From the NCBI GenBank assembly GCA_001247695.2, contig LGRX02034885.1:1-64000 (forward strand): a DNA stretch of 64,000 bases. Reading direction: 5' to 3'. Below, piece by piece: positions 46,401-56,493 of this stretch. Made by a program: the position numbers and the translations under genes. The notes beneath the pieces are model-generated. The model had not been told where the DNA came from, did not search any database, and worked only from the letters and a program-made list of their open reading frames with translations. The DNA comes from Cymbomonas tetramitiformis (Eukaryota > Chlorophyta > Pyramimonadophyceae > Pyramimonadales > Pyramimonadaceae). Position 1 is the stretch's first letter. Each line of letters opens with the position of its first letter.

Positions 46401-48878
46401 GTAGATAATCCACACCCCTGTCACACGTTGGAGGGTGGGTTCCGAACGCCCGGAACGTTTCTTCATGAATGAATTAAGATTGTATAGGTTTCGTATTGAA
46501 CCAGGATAGGTTGTGTGCGTGTGTGTGGGATCGATCTCTTGTAGTGAAACCCTCTCCGTGGTCCCCTTCTAAGGAGGCCTTGAAGGAGATTATCCCATGG
46601 GTAAGAGGGCTCAAGTTTACCCGAGATTCGGGGCCGATTGGGAGGAAGTTTCTGCAAATCAAGGCGGGAACGCAAACTACGCCACGCAAGTTGAAAGCAC
46701 ATCATGGCGTAGTTGCTATCACAAGTGGACTCATGTCGATTGTCAGCGCGTGGATGAACAGTGATGGCCATGTGCTACAACCGGAATTCGCTTCCTACGT
46801 TGGGAAATATACGACGGTGGTCCGCGAGATTGTGAGCAGAACCATTGATATCGATGTGAGTATAAACACTGCTTACCCCACGTTCCGGGCGCTTGGAACC
46901 GTTTGGAGGCCATAGTCCGGACGTTCGGACCTGCTTCATGTTTGTTGCTCATGTTCATATGCTTCGGATTGGAATCACGATTCCGGGCGGCCGGACCAAC
47001 ATTGGATCAATGTTCCGGTAGCACGGAACCTATCCATTCAGGCTATACTGATTTATTCCGTTTTGGGCGTGCGGTTCAGCATCATAAAACTGGCATGGAC
47101 GCCTTGAAGACAAGGGTATTGGAAGTCCGTGACATCATGGAAGCTGAGCTCTCGCCTGAGCTTTTCGTCATTGCAACGCACCAGCTCGTTCATATTCCGG
47201 ATCAGATGCGTGACGAAGGACCAGTTCCCGATCTTTGGATGTTCGCTCCAGAGAGCTTCTTCGGCGAGCTGAGACGGATCATCAGGACTCGCTCGCACCC
47301 TGTCGCCAGCATGATGAAAGGGGTGGAGTTGAAACGCATGGTAAGTCTGGTACGCGGCTTATACCAGTTGCTACAGGCGAATGGTTCGCCACCAACCATT
47401 AGCCAACCACGTAGCGAGAACACCGTGTCCCTGATGTTGGCGACCGGCAACGAGAGGAAGGGCAAACTTGTCTACTCGACACCAGGTACTGTCCAGACTT
47501 AAGTGCATATCGTCCAATCTCGGTCCAGGGGTTTTGAAACGTATCATTGAGCAGGGTCCAACCGGTTGGAACTTGCTTGGACCTTTCATTAGACAAAGCC
47601 CAAGCCAATAGGGCTCGTTCCATCCACACCCTTCCGGGCGCCCGGGACCCAGGTTCCGGTTTGGTTCCGGGCGTTTGGAATTGGATCGTCAAAAGCACGC
47701 ATTGTTTAACAAATTTCCGTTTTGCGGTGCGTAGATGATAAGAAGGAGATACAAGCTTGGCTGGCTACAAACGTGGAGTGGTACGGGAACATTGTCAGAG
47801 AATTTAATCGTGCTGAAGACCATTACACGAGGTATGCATGTTTGCTTGACCGAAGCTTTTTTTTGACTAATCATTCACGTACGCAGTTTAGTGGTGTTCC
47901 CCTCGCCCGGAACTAACGTCCAAGCGCCCGGAACGTTGCTTCCGCGCATTTGGACCATGCAGGAACATTAGACAAAACCGACGTCGCTTGGCGGCTCGTC
48001 GCGGCAGGGGCAGTGGCCCAGGTCAAAACTTGACGAGGCCGATACTTCATCAACCTGAAACCTGGCGCAAGAGCCCCGTCACAGGGGAAGTCATTCCGTT
48101 TACGGAGATGGAAATGAGTTACGCCTTGGCACCACCGAGAATGTGGACAGAGTATGCTTACGTCAAAGTTCGCAATTTTAATTACAGATCGCTGGAAAGG
48201 GACATGAACAAGGCTACTTGTCATCGATATTTCAAGTCTGTCTTTAAAGTCTGGAATGTACAGAAGCTGCAAGAAGACGACCAGGACAGGTGAGACATGC
48301 CAACTATATATGTTCCAGACGTCTGTATAAGAGTGGAGTGTAGGTTCCGGCCGTTTGGACCATGGTCAAGCTACGTTTCATTAAATCTGTTTAAATATTC
48401 AAAAGTTCGATACGTTCCGGGCGTCCGGAACCATGCTGCCACACGGTTCCGGACGCCCGGACCAAAGCGTCCTTGTAGATCTCGATTTGCAGGTGTTCAT
48501 GATTCTTTCACTTCTGATGGCAGGTATGGCGAAATTCTGAAGGTCGTCAAGCTTGTCGTGCACACTGACACATATATTCTTGTGAAGTGTAGATGGTTTC
48601 CCCTCGAAGCTGCTCTTTCCGATGCGGTCACGCAAAACATCTACCTGCGCACCGATATGCCATGGGAAACCAAAGATGCATTCATCGAAGCGAAGGACAT
48701 CAACAATCAAGTGGTCGTGGCGCCCATTCCATGGAAGCCTTTGCGGCTTGCACGGTATACCGGTAACAAGGTTCCATTAAATATTGGACATCGGACAGAC
48801 GTGCTTGCCGTCGTGCTTGACCGCCACGTCGATTTTGTCGGCGATATCGGCGATAGTAGTTCTGATGACGAAGATTAG
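43449..48878 (+). CDS. Tnp2-type (CACTA/EnSpm) transposase, 10 exons
   Basis: Predicted exons: 43449-43796, 44020-44088, 44225-44741, about 45117-45612, 45869-46229, about 46470-46855, 47078-47502, 47733-47832, 47972-48292, 48523-48878. The N-terminus has the CPCDQC...H..H finger typical of Tnp2 proteins, followed by an acidic stretch. Exon 3 has CQKCNFLF...CPKCN and CVFRWWPWTRILEALFMDP, a hallmark Tnp2 block. Exon 4 begins the catalytic domain with a DGIEKF motif (Asp). A frame change near 45,500 is needed to reach MGCSKC. Exon 5 has LLFDVMHIL, matching the DxMH block. The last exon (FIEAKDINNQVVV, DVLAVVLD) matches the C-terminal DUF4216-like domain. The product should cut and paste the element. 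The frame change and uncertain exon edges leave open whether it is functional. Confidence 0.82.
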
Positions 48879-49319
48879 TTAACTTATTGCCTCGCTCGAG
48901 GCGGTAGTGTATCGGTCTCGTTGAGCTCCACGTGCTGCCAAGTCAGAACCTACCAGTTGTAAATATACTGTAATATATAACATGCATTGCACAGATAATA
49001 CTAACTTACCTGGAGTTCCAAAGGGGTTCCGAAGGCTTGGATGCGCCTTGGAATCCGTCAAACGCAAGTTCCGAAGCGGTTCCAAACCATTGGACTAAGC
49101 CTGGACCCCATAAGATATCACTTCCATAATCGTTCCAAAGGCTTGGACGGTCTTGAACTGCATGTAGCAAGAATGATCGGTCCAGAGAATTATCAGTCTA
49201 TATGTCAAGCACTTGCTCATAGCGTTCCGCTCTCAGATCGGGAAGTTCCAAGGGCTTGGAATTTCGGAACACGCTCCCGTGTTGCCCAGAGACTGGGCCT
49301 ATGGGGTTCCAAGGGCTTG

Positions 49320-49700
49320 GAATCTTTTGAAACCCACGCTCGTGCTGCGCAGAGACCGGTCCTATGGGGTTCCAAGCCGTGGAGCCTCCGGGCTCGAGCT
49401 TCATTCCTCGTACTAACAAGGTCCAAGGGCTTGGAATCTTTTGAAACCCACGCCCGTGCTGCGCAGAGACCGATCCTATGGGGTTCCAAGCCGTTGAGCC
49501 TCCGGGTTTGAGCTTCATTCCTCGTACTAACAAGGTCCAAGGGCTTGGAATCTTTTGAAACCCTCGCACGTGCTGCGCTGAGACCGGTCCAATGGGGTTC
49601 CAAGCCGTTGAGCCTCCGGGTTCGAGCTTCATTACTCGTACTAGCAAGTTCCAAAGGCTTGGAATCTTTTGAAACCACGCCCGTGCTGCGCGGAGACCGG
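49320..49700. repeat. 114-bp tandem repeat, four copies, right subterminal region
   Basis: AATCTTTTGAAACCC recurs at 49,321, 49,435, 49,549 and 49,663, exactly 114 bp apart. Units contain GTCCAAGGGCTTGGAA and GGGGTTCCAAGCCGTTGAGC. It is the counterpart of the left 152-bp array but unrelated in unit sequence. Confidence 0.92.
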
Positions 49701-50092
49701 TCCAATGGGGTTCCAAGCCGTTGAACCTCCGATTTCAGACTGCCGACCTCAGACTGGAAAGTTCCAAAGGCTTGGAATTGTCCAAAATGAATTCCAAACC
49801 GTTGGAACCGCCTTGGACCGACGACTTCGGTCATACGTAATCCGAGGACATAGGTCCAACGGCTTGGAATCGACCAGGACCCATTGGACTAACAAATTTC
49901 GGTCCAGCCCCTTGGAACCCCGTAGGACCGTCGGCTTGGAACCCCATAGGACTCCTAGGGAAAAACCCAAAGCTTCACCTTGCAATTCCCGGCGGTTTCC
50001 AAAGGCTTGGAATTTTACCAAATATTTTCAGGACGGTTCCGGGCGCCCGGAATGGTGCCGTCCAAGCCTTTGGAATAATCCCTATTTTGTAG

Positions 50093-50808
50093 GGCGAGTG
50101 CTATTCCGAGCGGCCTTTGTGATCGGTTCGACAGGCGCCCTTATAACGGACAGCTTCGCTCTTGACGACGATTGCTTTTTCGAGGATGCAAACCAGATTG
50201 CGGAGCAGGTGGAGAACGCGCATCCCCCGGAGGCGGCGACTGAACAGTTTGCAGGCGTCTCGATGGACGAGGACGACGAGGACGACGAGGACGACGAGAA
50301 CGACGAGAACGACCCGGACGACGACATACCGTTGGCCTACCGTAACCTTCATACGGACTATACCATCGACATCCTGGCGAAGCGTGCGGGCAAAAGCTTC
50401 GCAGTTACCGTGGCCGCGGGCAACGACGGCTGCAGCTTTACTATCCGCATGCCTGGGAACAACGCCGTGTCCATGCCTATGCATTTCGTGGAGGTCTTGG
50501 AGGTGGATCTGAAAACGAACAGAGTGAAGTGGGGGTTTTGGCTTCCATGTGCGCCTCTGCTTATGCAGACAACGAGGAGAACAAGCAAAACCTTCTCTGA
50601 CTTGAACAGCTTGTTCGCGGAGAACGCCTTCCGGAGAGCCGCTCCGAAAGTGACAGGTTGGGACGACTTCGATGCGAGTGAGATCCTGACTTGCTGGGAC
50701 GAACCTCCTGGCAAACCTGCTGTCGGCGGAGTTCCAGGAGGACCTGAAAAGGCAGAACTTCTGAAGATGGCCAGGGAAAACTTGGCCTCCGGCGCGTTGG
50801 ACAGGTGA
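50093..50808 (+). CDS. Unknown protein with acidic repeat, 3' exon
   Basis: A frame opens after a TTTTGTAG acceptor at 50,092 and ends with TGA at 50,808. It encodes a run of Asp/Glu/Asn repeats (DEDDEDDEDDEN type) and then a globular-looking part with IDILAKRAGKSFAVTVAAG and VLEVDLKTNRVKWGFWLP, ending in a charged helix. There is no convincing upstream exon, and the frame upstream is the palindrome-rich repeat. It may be a third gene of the CACTA-like element or a captured host fragment. Confidence 0.45.
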
Positions 50809-50945
50809 CGGTAAGCAACACAGCCTCATTCATTCCTCGTGGCACGCACACTAGATTACAATGGCCACACGACGTGAAACTTATTGTTTTACATACATGT
50901 AAATATACGGTTTATTTGTGTACAGTCACGTGACATAAGTGTTAG

Positions 50946-51449
50946 CTACCAAGCATACGTCTCCTCATTGCACGCGTTAGCATCAATTATGCGCGCCAGG
51001 GTGCAGATTCTGAACATACGCCCGCAAACTGCGCATCTCCTTTCATCTTCCTGCAGCAGATCGCTTTCCAGCTCTGCGAGGGCGCCGTGCGTTGTTTCGC
51101 TGTAGCGGTTTCTATTTCGCCAGGCCCGCCACTCCAAATCTGAGTATCGGTGGTAGATCCACCCGCCCTCATACCAGTACACGAGATGCCTCACACCGAA
51201 CCTTTCGCTGGATCTACGGCCGTGGACGTACATCGGCCAAAAACTCCACCAGTGATAGGTCCTGAGATTAACTGCATGTTGCCCGAAGTCCTCCCAGTCT
51301 TCTTCTGCTTGTTCCCGCGCTTGCAGCCACAAGCGGAGATGAATTAAAGGGTCTTCAGGAACCCATTGGGCTTGTTGTAACTGGCAGTCGCGAAACGTCA
51401 AAGTATCGAAAGGCCATATCCAATACTGCAATATTCCAATATTGGCCAT
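50946..51449 (-). CDS. 167-aa Trp-rich protein with CxxC motif, function unknown
   Basis: This intronless frame starts at ATG 51449. It is rich in Trp, Tyr and Arg (WWSFWPMYVHGRRSSERFG, LVYWYEGGWIYHRYSDLEW) and has a C-terminal CAVCGRMFRIC motif that could bind a metal or be half a zinc finger. Codon pattern and composition look protein-like, and no shadow frame of similar length competes. It is convergent with the gene ending at 50,808 (137 bp between stops). It could be a transposon accessory protein. Confidence 0.5.
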   Translation of the reverse strand: MANIGILQYWIWPFDTLTFRDCQLQQAQWVPEDPLIHLRLWLQAREQAEEDWEDFGQHAVNLRTYHWWSFWPMYVHGRRSSERFGVRHLVYWYEGGWIYHRYSDLEWRAWRNRNRYSETTHGALAELESDLLQEDERRCAVCGRMFRICTLARIIDANACNEETYAW

Positions 51450-53284
51450 ACTGGTGTAGGTAGTCTAAGGTGCGGTTGTGGTTCTATGTCACGAACGCAG
51501 GTGTGTACAAACGACCTCCGGTTACGACTCCTCCAACATATACCCTAAAACCCCGAACCTTGGACGCCCCGATATATCCATGTGCAGCACACCTGTAGGA
51601 ACACCTGCCGCGGTATATTTTTCCTCTGACGTATTTTTATGTTTCCCGCGAAATAATACAGTTAACCGGTCTTCTTAGCTGCCGAGAATCGTCCTGGAAT
51701 AGCCTGTATGTTCAGGGCAAATTGACCCGCTGAATGCCCATGTTGGGTCACATGAAGCCTGGGGGAGCATCACCCCTGGTTGTTTTCAGTCCTGAACAAC
51801 TTTTGCAGCATAATAGCTTTTGGAAACATGTCCTTTGCTGCTCACTTTCGCCCGATGAGAAGTATTTTACTACGTGACCCTCCAAACACCCTAAAATGGG
51901 CCATAAATCTGCTGGATCTCTCCCATGTAAGCAAATAGTTGCATTTTTGGAAATGTCAAAATATTACATATTCTAATAGTGCAAAAATCTAACATTTCGT
52001 TCACAAACATAAGGCAAAATCATAACTTTCCACACCTAACACGATACTTCCACCTTTCCCGTTTTCTTGCCGCACGCGTGACTCGCGTGGCTACTTTGAA
52101 GAGTCAAAAACCAGATTTTTCGAAATTCCTTCAAGAACTATTCAAATTAACCCTCATATTTGTCATTCAGAACCCCAAAAACCAATTTGGCAGACAATTT
52201 AATGCTTTCTCATTTTTTTTTCTCATTTGCGCCCGCGTGTCTCATTTTTGCGATATGGTCGTTCCTTGCCTCCTCTACCATTGGCGGTATCTCATGCCCG
52301 CTATTTTCTTGCTGTGGTGCTTGCTTGCATGTTCTGCGCCAGTATCAGTGCTGCTTCCTCCTCTTGCTCCATCTGCCGGAATTCAATCTCATCTTCCTGC
52401 ATTTGTTGCGCTTACATTTCCTGTAGGAGTCTCCACTCTTGCTCTTCTCTTCTTTACGGTTTCGGACTTATTCTATTCTACACTTATTAAACGACCGCAC
52501 GAGGTATGATTACGTTTGGTCAACTGCAAGACTTCGGTTTCGTAAATCTTTATAGTTATGCTTTTGCTTTCAAGTGTATGCTTTCAATACACAATATACA
52601 GCAGTTACGGCTCTTACTTTTTATGTTACAATTCTCAGTTCAGTTCTCATCTCCGAAACTGGTTACACTTAGAGTTCTTATGCAAGGCTCATGAACTCTT
52701 TCCATAACTCTACTGTACTGAGTACTCCGTACAACAGGCTAGGCACCTCACATCAACATCATTCTGATCGGTCCTACTGTACTCCGTACTGAGTACTCTT
52801 GCGTTTTATACTTAGCCGTTTTTCTTGCTCTTGTGCTTGCCTCCTAGCACAACTCCCCCCCCCCCTTAGGGAAGGTCACGTCCACGCTGACCACGTCGGA
52901 CCAGTAAAGTTTTTATACAGATCTTCTACTGTTGCTCAGAATGATTATACAGGTCTCAGCCGCCTGTTGTCTGGGATGACATTACACTTCCCAAGACACA
53001 CCGCAATAAGGAGATCAACCTCTTAAGCACAAGGGTCGGCCTCTCACCGGTCTGCCATCTGCACTAGTACCAGGCTCCCCCAAGGCTCGAGGTCTCACAT
53101 CCATTACCACGCTCAAGGTTTTAAACCTTCCAACACGGTACAGTTACAGGGGATGACAATAGGTTTGCCAATTACCTGACAGTTCTCGGGATGCCGGCCC
53201 GGAGGAAAGGTTTTAAACCTTCACCGCCTCCTCGGAGTGCGTAGAGCTTTTACCCAGATCTCCAACTGCTGCCCGGTCGTGCCA
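51450..53284. other. Mostly noncoding region between elements
   Basis: Apart from the coiled-coil fragment at 52.30-52.46 kb, I see no gene. Duplicated words such as ACTGTACTCCGTACTGAGTACTC (near 52,710-52,800) are present. From about 52,800 the sequence is probably the 3' untranslated or LTR part of gypsy B. Confidence 0.45.
52301..52460 (-). pseudogene. Glu/Gln-rich coiled-coil fragment with premature stop
   Basis: The minus strand reads EEQEWRLLQEM, then a TAA at 52414-52412, then AQQMQEDEIEFRQMEQEEEA and AALILAQNMQ, ending at TAG 52303-52301. The heptad-like pattern continues across the stop, so this looks like a broken helical exon of a larger gene (possibly a transposase tail). A plus-strand hydrophobic frame over the same bases is its shadow. 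Confidence 0.35.
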
Positions 53285-53578
53285 GGTCCGGAGCCAATGC
53301 TCTCGTGAAATGGATTATACAGATTTCCACCTGTTGCCTGGTCGCACCGAGGCTAGAGCCACTGCTCGGTTGGATAGATTATACAGGTTCTCACCTGCCG
53401 CCTGGTCATACCGAGGCTTAGAGCCACTGCTCAAATGGATTATACAGATTTCCACCTGTTGCCTGGCTGTGCCGAGGCTAGAGCCACTGCTCTCTCGGAT
53501 GGATTACCCAGGTTCTCACCTGCCGCCTGGTCTCGCCAAGGCTGGAGCCACCGCTCTTCCCGACGCTCCCCAACGCTC
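53285..53578. repeat. About 60-bp tandem repeat 3' of gypsy B pol
   Basis: Four to five units alternate GATTATACAGATTTCCACCT and GATTATACAGGTTCTCACCT, followed by GCCTGGTC..CCGAGGCT.GAGCCACTGCTC. Less similar copies go back to about 52,900. The array abuts the pol stop codon at 53,579. Confidence 0.85.
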
Positions 53579-56493
53579 TCAATCGCTAAGACCACTCGCG
53601 TCAGATTCCCATCCGCCCTCAGGTATGATCGTCACTTCAGCTCGTACTCCCGCTAACGCTATCGGTTCCGGCTCAAACTCGGGCGGGTCACTCTCAACAA
53701 CAGCTGACTGGACTAAAACGCTCATCTCGCTCAGATCCTCCCTGACAAGCAGTTCAGACAGGAACGCATGCACCTCTTCATGTAGGGTCAGGTTGTGGAA
53801 AAGCTGTTTTAACAGTGCCGACGGAATCCCATACAAATTCTCTCGCGCTCCCATGCCCTTCGCAAACACACCTCCGGCTCTCATCGCGCGCCATCCTTGC
53901 GCTACCTTCTCGTGCCTACCGTTCTGCCGGAAGAACTCGCAAGGCGTGTCGGAATCGCACACTCGCAAGGGTGTGCGCAACGGAACGTTGGTCCAGATGT
54001 GCGTGGGCTTCCTGTATGCGGTCCCGTATTTACAGTACGCGACGAGGTGCGGAGCTGGTAGATTGCTCATGCATCGACGCGTGTGCAAACCGTGGGGCTC
54101 TCTTCCCTTCGGGTTCTCAATGAAGTATGCTTCGGGCCTCAAGTACCGGATGATCTCCAATGTCCTACGAACTCGCCTGTCCGCAGCGCGCAAATCTCGG
54201 ATGCCTACCGTCTTCGCCTGGCTGTACTCTGTACAAGGTGGGCTAGCCCAGACTACGTCGAAGTGTCCTGGTCTGAACTGTCGGTAGTCCCATCGCATGA
54301 TATCCTCGCAATGTGTGGGGGCCCACTTGGGCTGAATGTCTACGGCACCTACTTCGCTGTTGGGAAATTGCTTAGTGAACTGCCTCTCGACTGACCCGGT
54401 CCCACAAAACAATACGAGAATCTTAGACTGGCCGACTGGCTCCTTCTCAAGTGCTGCGGCTCCGTTGACTGGCGGCAGGGTGCTCTGAGCAGATACTCTC
54501 GCGAAAGTTCCTACTTCCTCATCAAACCTCTCCTCTGGCACCCATGGCATTGCTCCGTCTACCTTGAGCTCCTCCGAGAGCGTGGTCCATACCGCTCCTG
54601 CGGACTCGTCGCGCCTCTTACGGACCCTAAGCTTCTCTCGCTCCACTCTCTTAGCCTCGATCCTCTCAAACTCCAACAACGCCCGGTTGGGAACGCCGGG
54701 CCTGCCGGCTCCGTCCCACTCCAGATCCTCTCGGGTCTTCCACTCGTTCTCACTGCGGGGCATTCCTGTCCACTTGACCAGGTACTCCGTCCACCTCCTA
54801 CCCTGACGCTGGCGCGTGCGCGAACGCTCCACCCTCTCGACGTGGGTTTCCTTGCGCCCGCTGACGTCCAACGGAGGAGGGGGAATCTCCTTAGCTCTCT
54901 CAACAAAGCGGCTGCTCGACTCTACCGGCGAAAGCCGGTCCACGGTAAACACATCGTGCACCTTCCACTGCTTAGGCGTCTGCAACCTATAGGCCGACGG
55001 TGCGCCTCTATCGCTCGCGGGAAGGGCCATCTGCCTGTCGCTGTGAAAGACTTCCAGCACCCGAAGGGGCCCGAGGCGCTTCTTAAGCAATTTCTTGTGC
55101 AACCCGCGGTCGCCCGGCTGGGTGAGGTACGTGGCGTCCACCCAAACCTCATCGCCTACTGCGTAACTCCTGGACTTGTGACGCGCGTCGTACTGGGCGA
55201 TCTGCTGCTGCTGAGCTAAGAGCAGCTTCTCCCTAGCGAGCTGCAACTGGCGAACAAATTGGCGGGCTGTCTCGTGGGCTGTACCCTTTTTTACTGCTGC
55301 GCCCCTCCCCCCCTTAGCTCGGCCTCTCCGTGATGCAAGTGCTGCCTCCACGAAGAAGTCCAGCTGAGAGGCCGGAGCGTGACCGTACGTCAGTTCAAAA
55401 GGGGTGAAGCCCGTGACGGCGGAACGAGAGTCATTAACGTACTCGACCGGGGTACACCACAAATCCCAATCGTGCTGGTTGGCGTCGACATACGCGCGCA
55501 ACATGCGTTCGACCGTGTGGTTTGTGTGCTCTGCCTGCCCATCACCTTGTGGGTGGTACGGCGTGGTAGAGGCAACCTGGACTCCCATCAACCGATGTAG
55601 CTCGAGATGCATCTCATCCCTGAAGCGGGAGTCCCGATCACAGACGATTTTCATGGGAGCGCCGTGCAAACGCCACACTTGGTCGAAATACATGCGCGCG
55701 ATCTGTGCAGCCGAGCTGTCAGCGTAAAGCATGGGGACTACGTGCACCATCTTGGACAGCTTGTCCGTGAAGGTAGCAAACGCGTCGTACCCTCGCTCTG
55801 TGCGAGGCAGCCCAGTGACGAAGTCGATACTAACCACTTGCCACAGTCTTACTGGGACTTGCAGGGGGTTAAGCTGACCGTCTGGATACCCGTTGCGTGG
55901 CCGGGTCTGTTGGCACACGACGCAGGATTTGCACCAGTCGGTGACATCCTTGCTCATGCGTGGCCACCAAAAACGACGGGATACCCTGTCCAGTGTCTTA
56001 TCCCTTCCTGTGTGCCCTGCTGCTGGGGACTCGTGTGCTTCGCGCATCACCAGCTCTCTGAGGGGGAATCCTGAGCTAGCACTAGCTGATACCGCCCTTC
56101 TGCCACTCGCCATATCATGTCGTCTACCATGCGAAATGTGTCTGTCCTCTGATGTGGGGCTGCGATCAGTTCTTCCTTCAACGAGCTGAGGTACGGGCTG
56201 CGTTCGTATTCCGCTTGCAAGGCGCGGACGAACTCATCAGCCTTCAGTGGTCCTGACGCTGCCCTGGCCTTTGCTGCAACCCCTGTAGTGACTAAAGGCT
56301 CGTCGGGTTCTGCTTCACTGTCCTTTCGCGCAGGTGGCGCTCGGGGCTTTGCCCTGCTGGCTGCTGGGGCCCACACCAGAAGGACCGGCCAGCGCAGCGG
56401 GGGCCGACCTCCATCAGGAGACTCGAAGAGGTGGTTGGGACGACCTTTTTCGTCCTTCGTGTCAAAGACCTTGATTGACCGGATGAAGCCCAT
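53579..56493 (-). CDS. Gypsy B pol 3' part: integrase, chromodomain, C5-cytosine methyltransferase
   Basis: Two overlapping frames (56493-56047 and 56113-53579) join by a one-base shift near 56,065. Integrase: zinc finger H-x-H...CKSCVVCQ, then the catalytic blocks IDFVTGLPRTERGYDAF, VCDRDSRF and GQAEHTNHTVERML. A chromodomain-like segment (TEYLVKWTGMPRSENEW) is near 54.75 kb. From about 54,421 to 53,755 the same frame carries a cytosine-C5 methyltransferase: motif I LFCGTGSVERQF, motif IV ASPPCTEYS with the catalytic Cys, motif VI FIENPKG, and YRKPTHIWTN as in phage and viral relatives. A further 60 acidic residues end the protein. All catalytic residues are present. The expected role is DNA binding and methylation of target or element DNA, which is inferred. 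Confidence 0.88.

Larger units (their letters stand above)
38430..50092. mobile_element. CACTA/EnSpm-like DNA transposon (Tnp2) with dispersed palindromes; ends not fixed
   Basis: The span is defined by a Tnp2-type transposase gene (43449-48878), a divergent accessory gene (42287-40249) and flanking blocks of TCCAAGGGCTTGGA-type palindromes (38.88-40.1 kb on the left, 49.0-50.06 kb on the right). The same palindrome family occurs in every transposase intron. Two copies of GGTCCTCCCACAAGGACC stand near the left limit. I could not find matching CACTA termini or a 2-3-bp target duplication, so the limits are approximate. The two genes at 50.1-51.45 kb may also belong to it. Confidence 0.7.

Noticed and set aside
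39172..49700. CRISPR-like appearance of regularly spaced palindromes
   Set aside because: There is no repeat-spacer unit with unique spacers. The genome is eukaryotic and the motifs lie in transposon ends and introns.
38430..51700. Exact CACTA termini and target duplication
   Set aside because: I looked for CACTA/CACTG ends with matching complement and a 2-3-bp duplication and found no convincing pair, so element limits are given as approximate.
51979..52509. 176-codon plus-strand hydrophobic frame suggesting a membrane protein
   Set aside because: The opposite strand shows a Glu/Gln heptad pattern, which yields hydrophobic residues in the shadow frame. The minus-strand fragment is the better reading.
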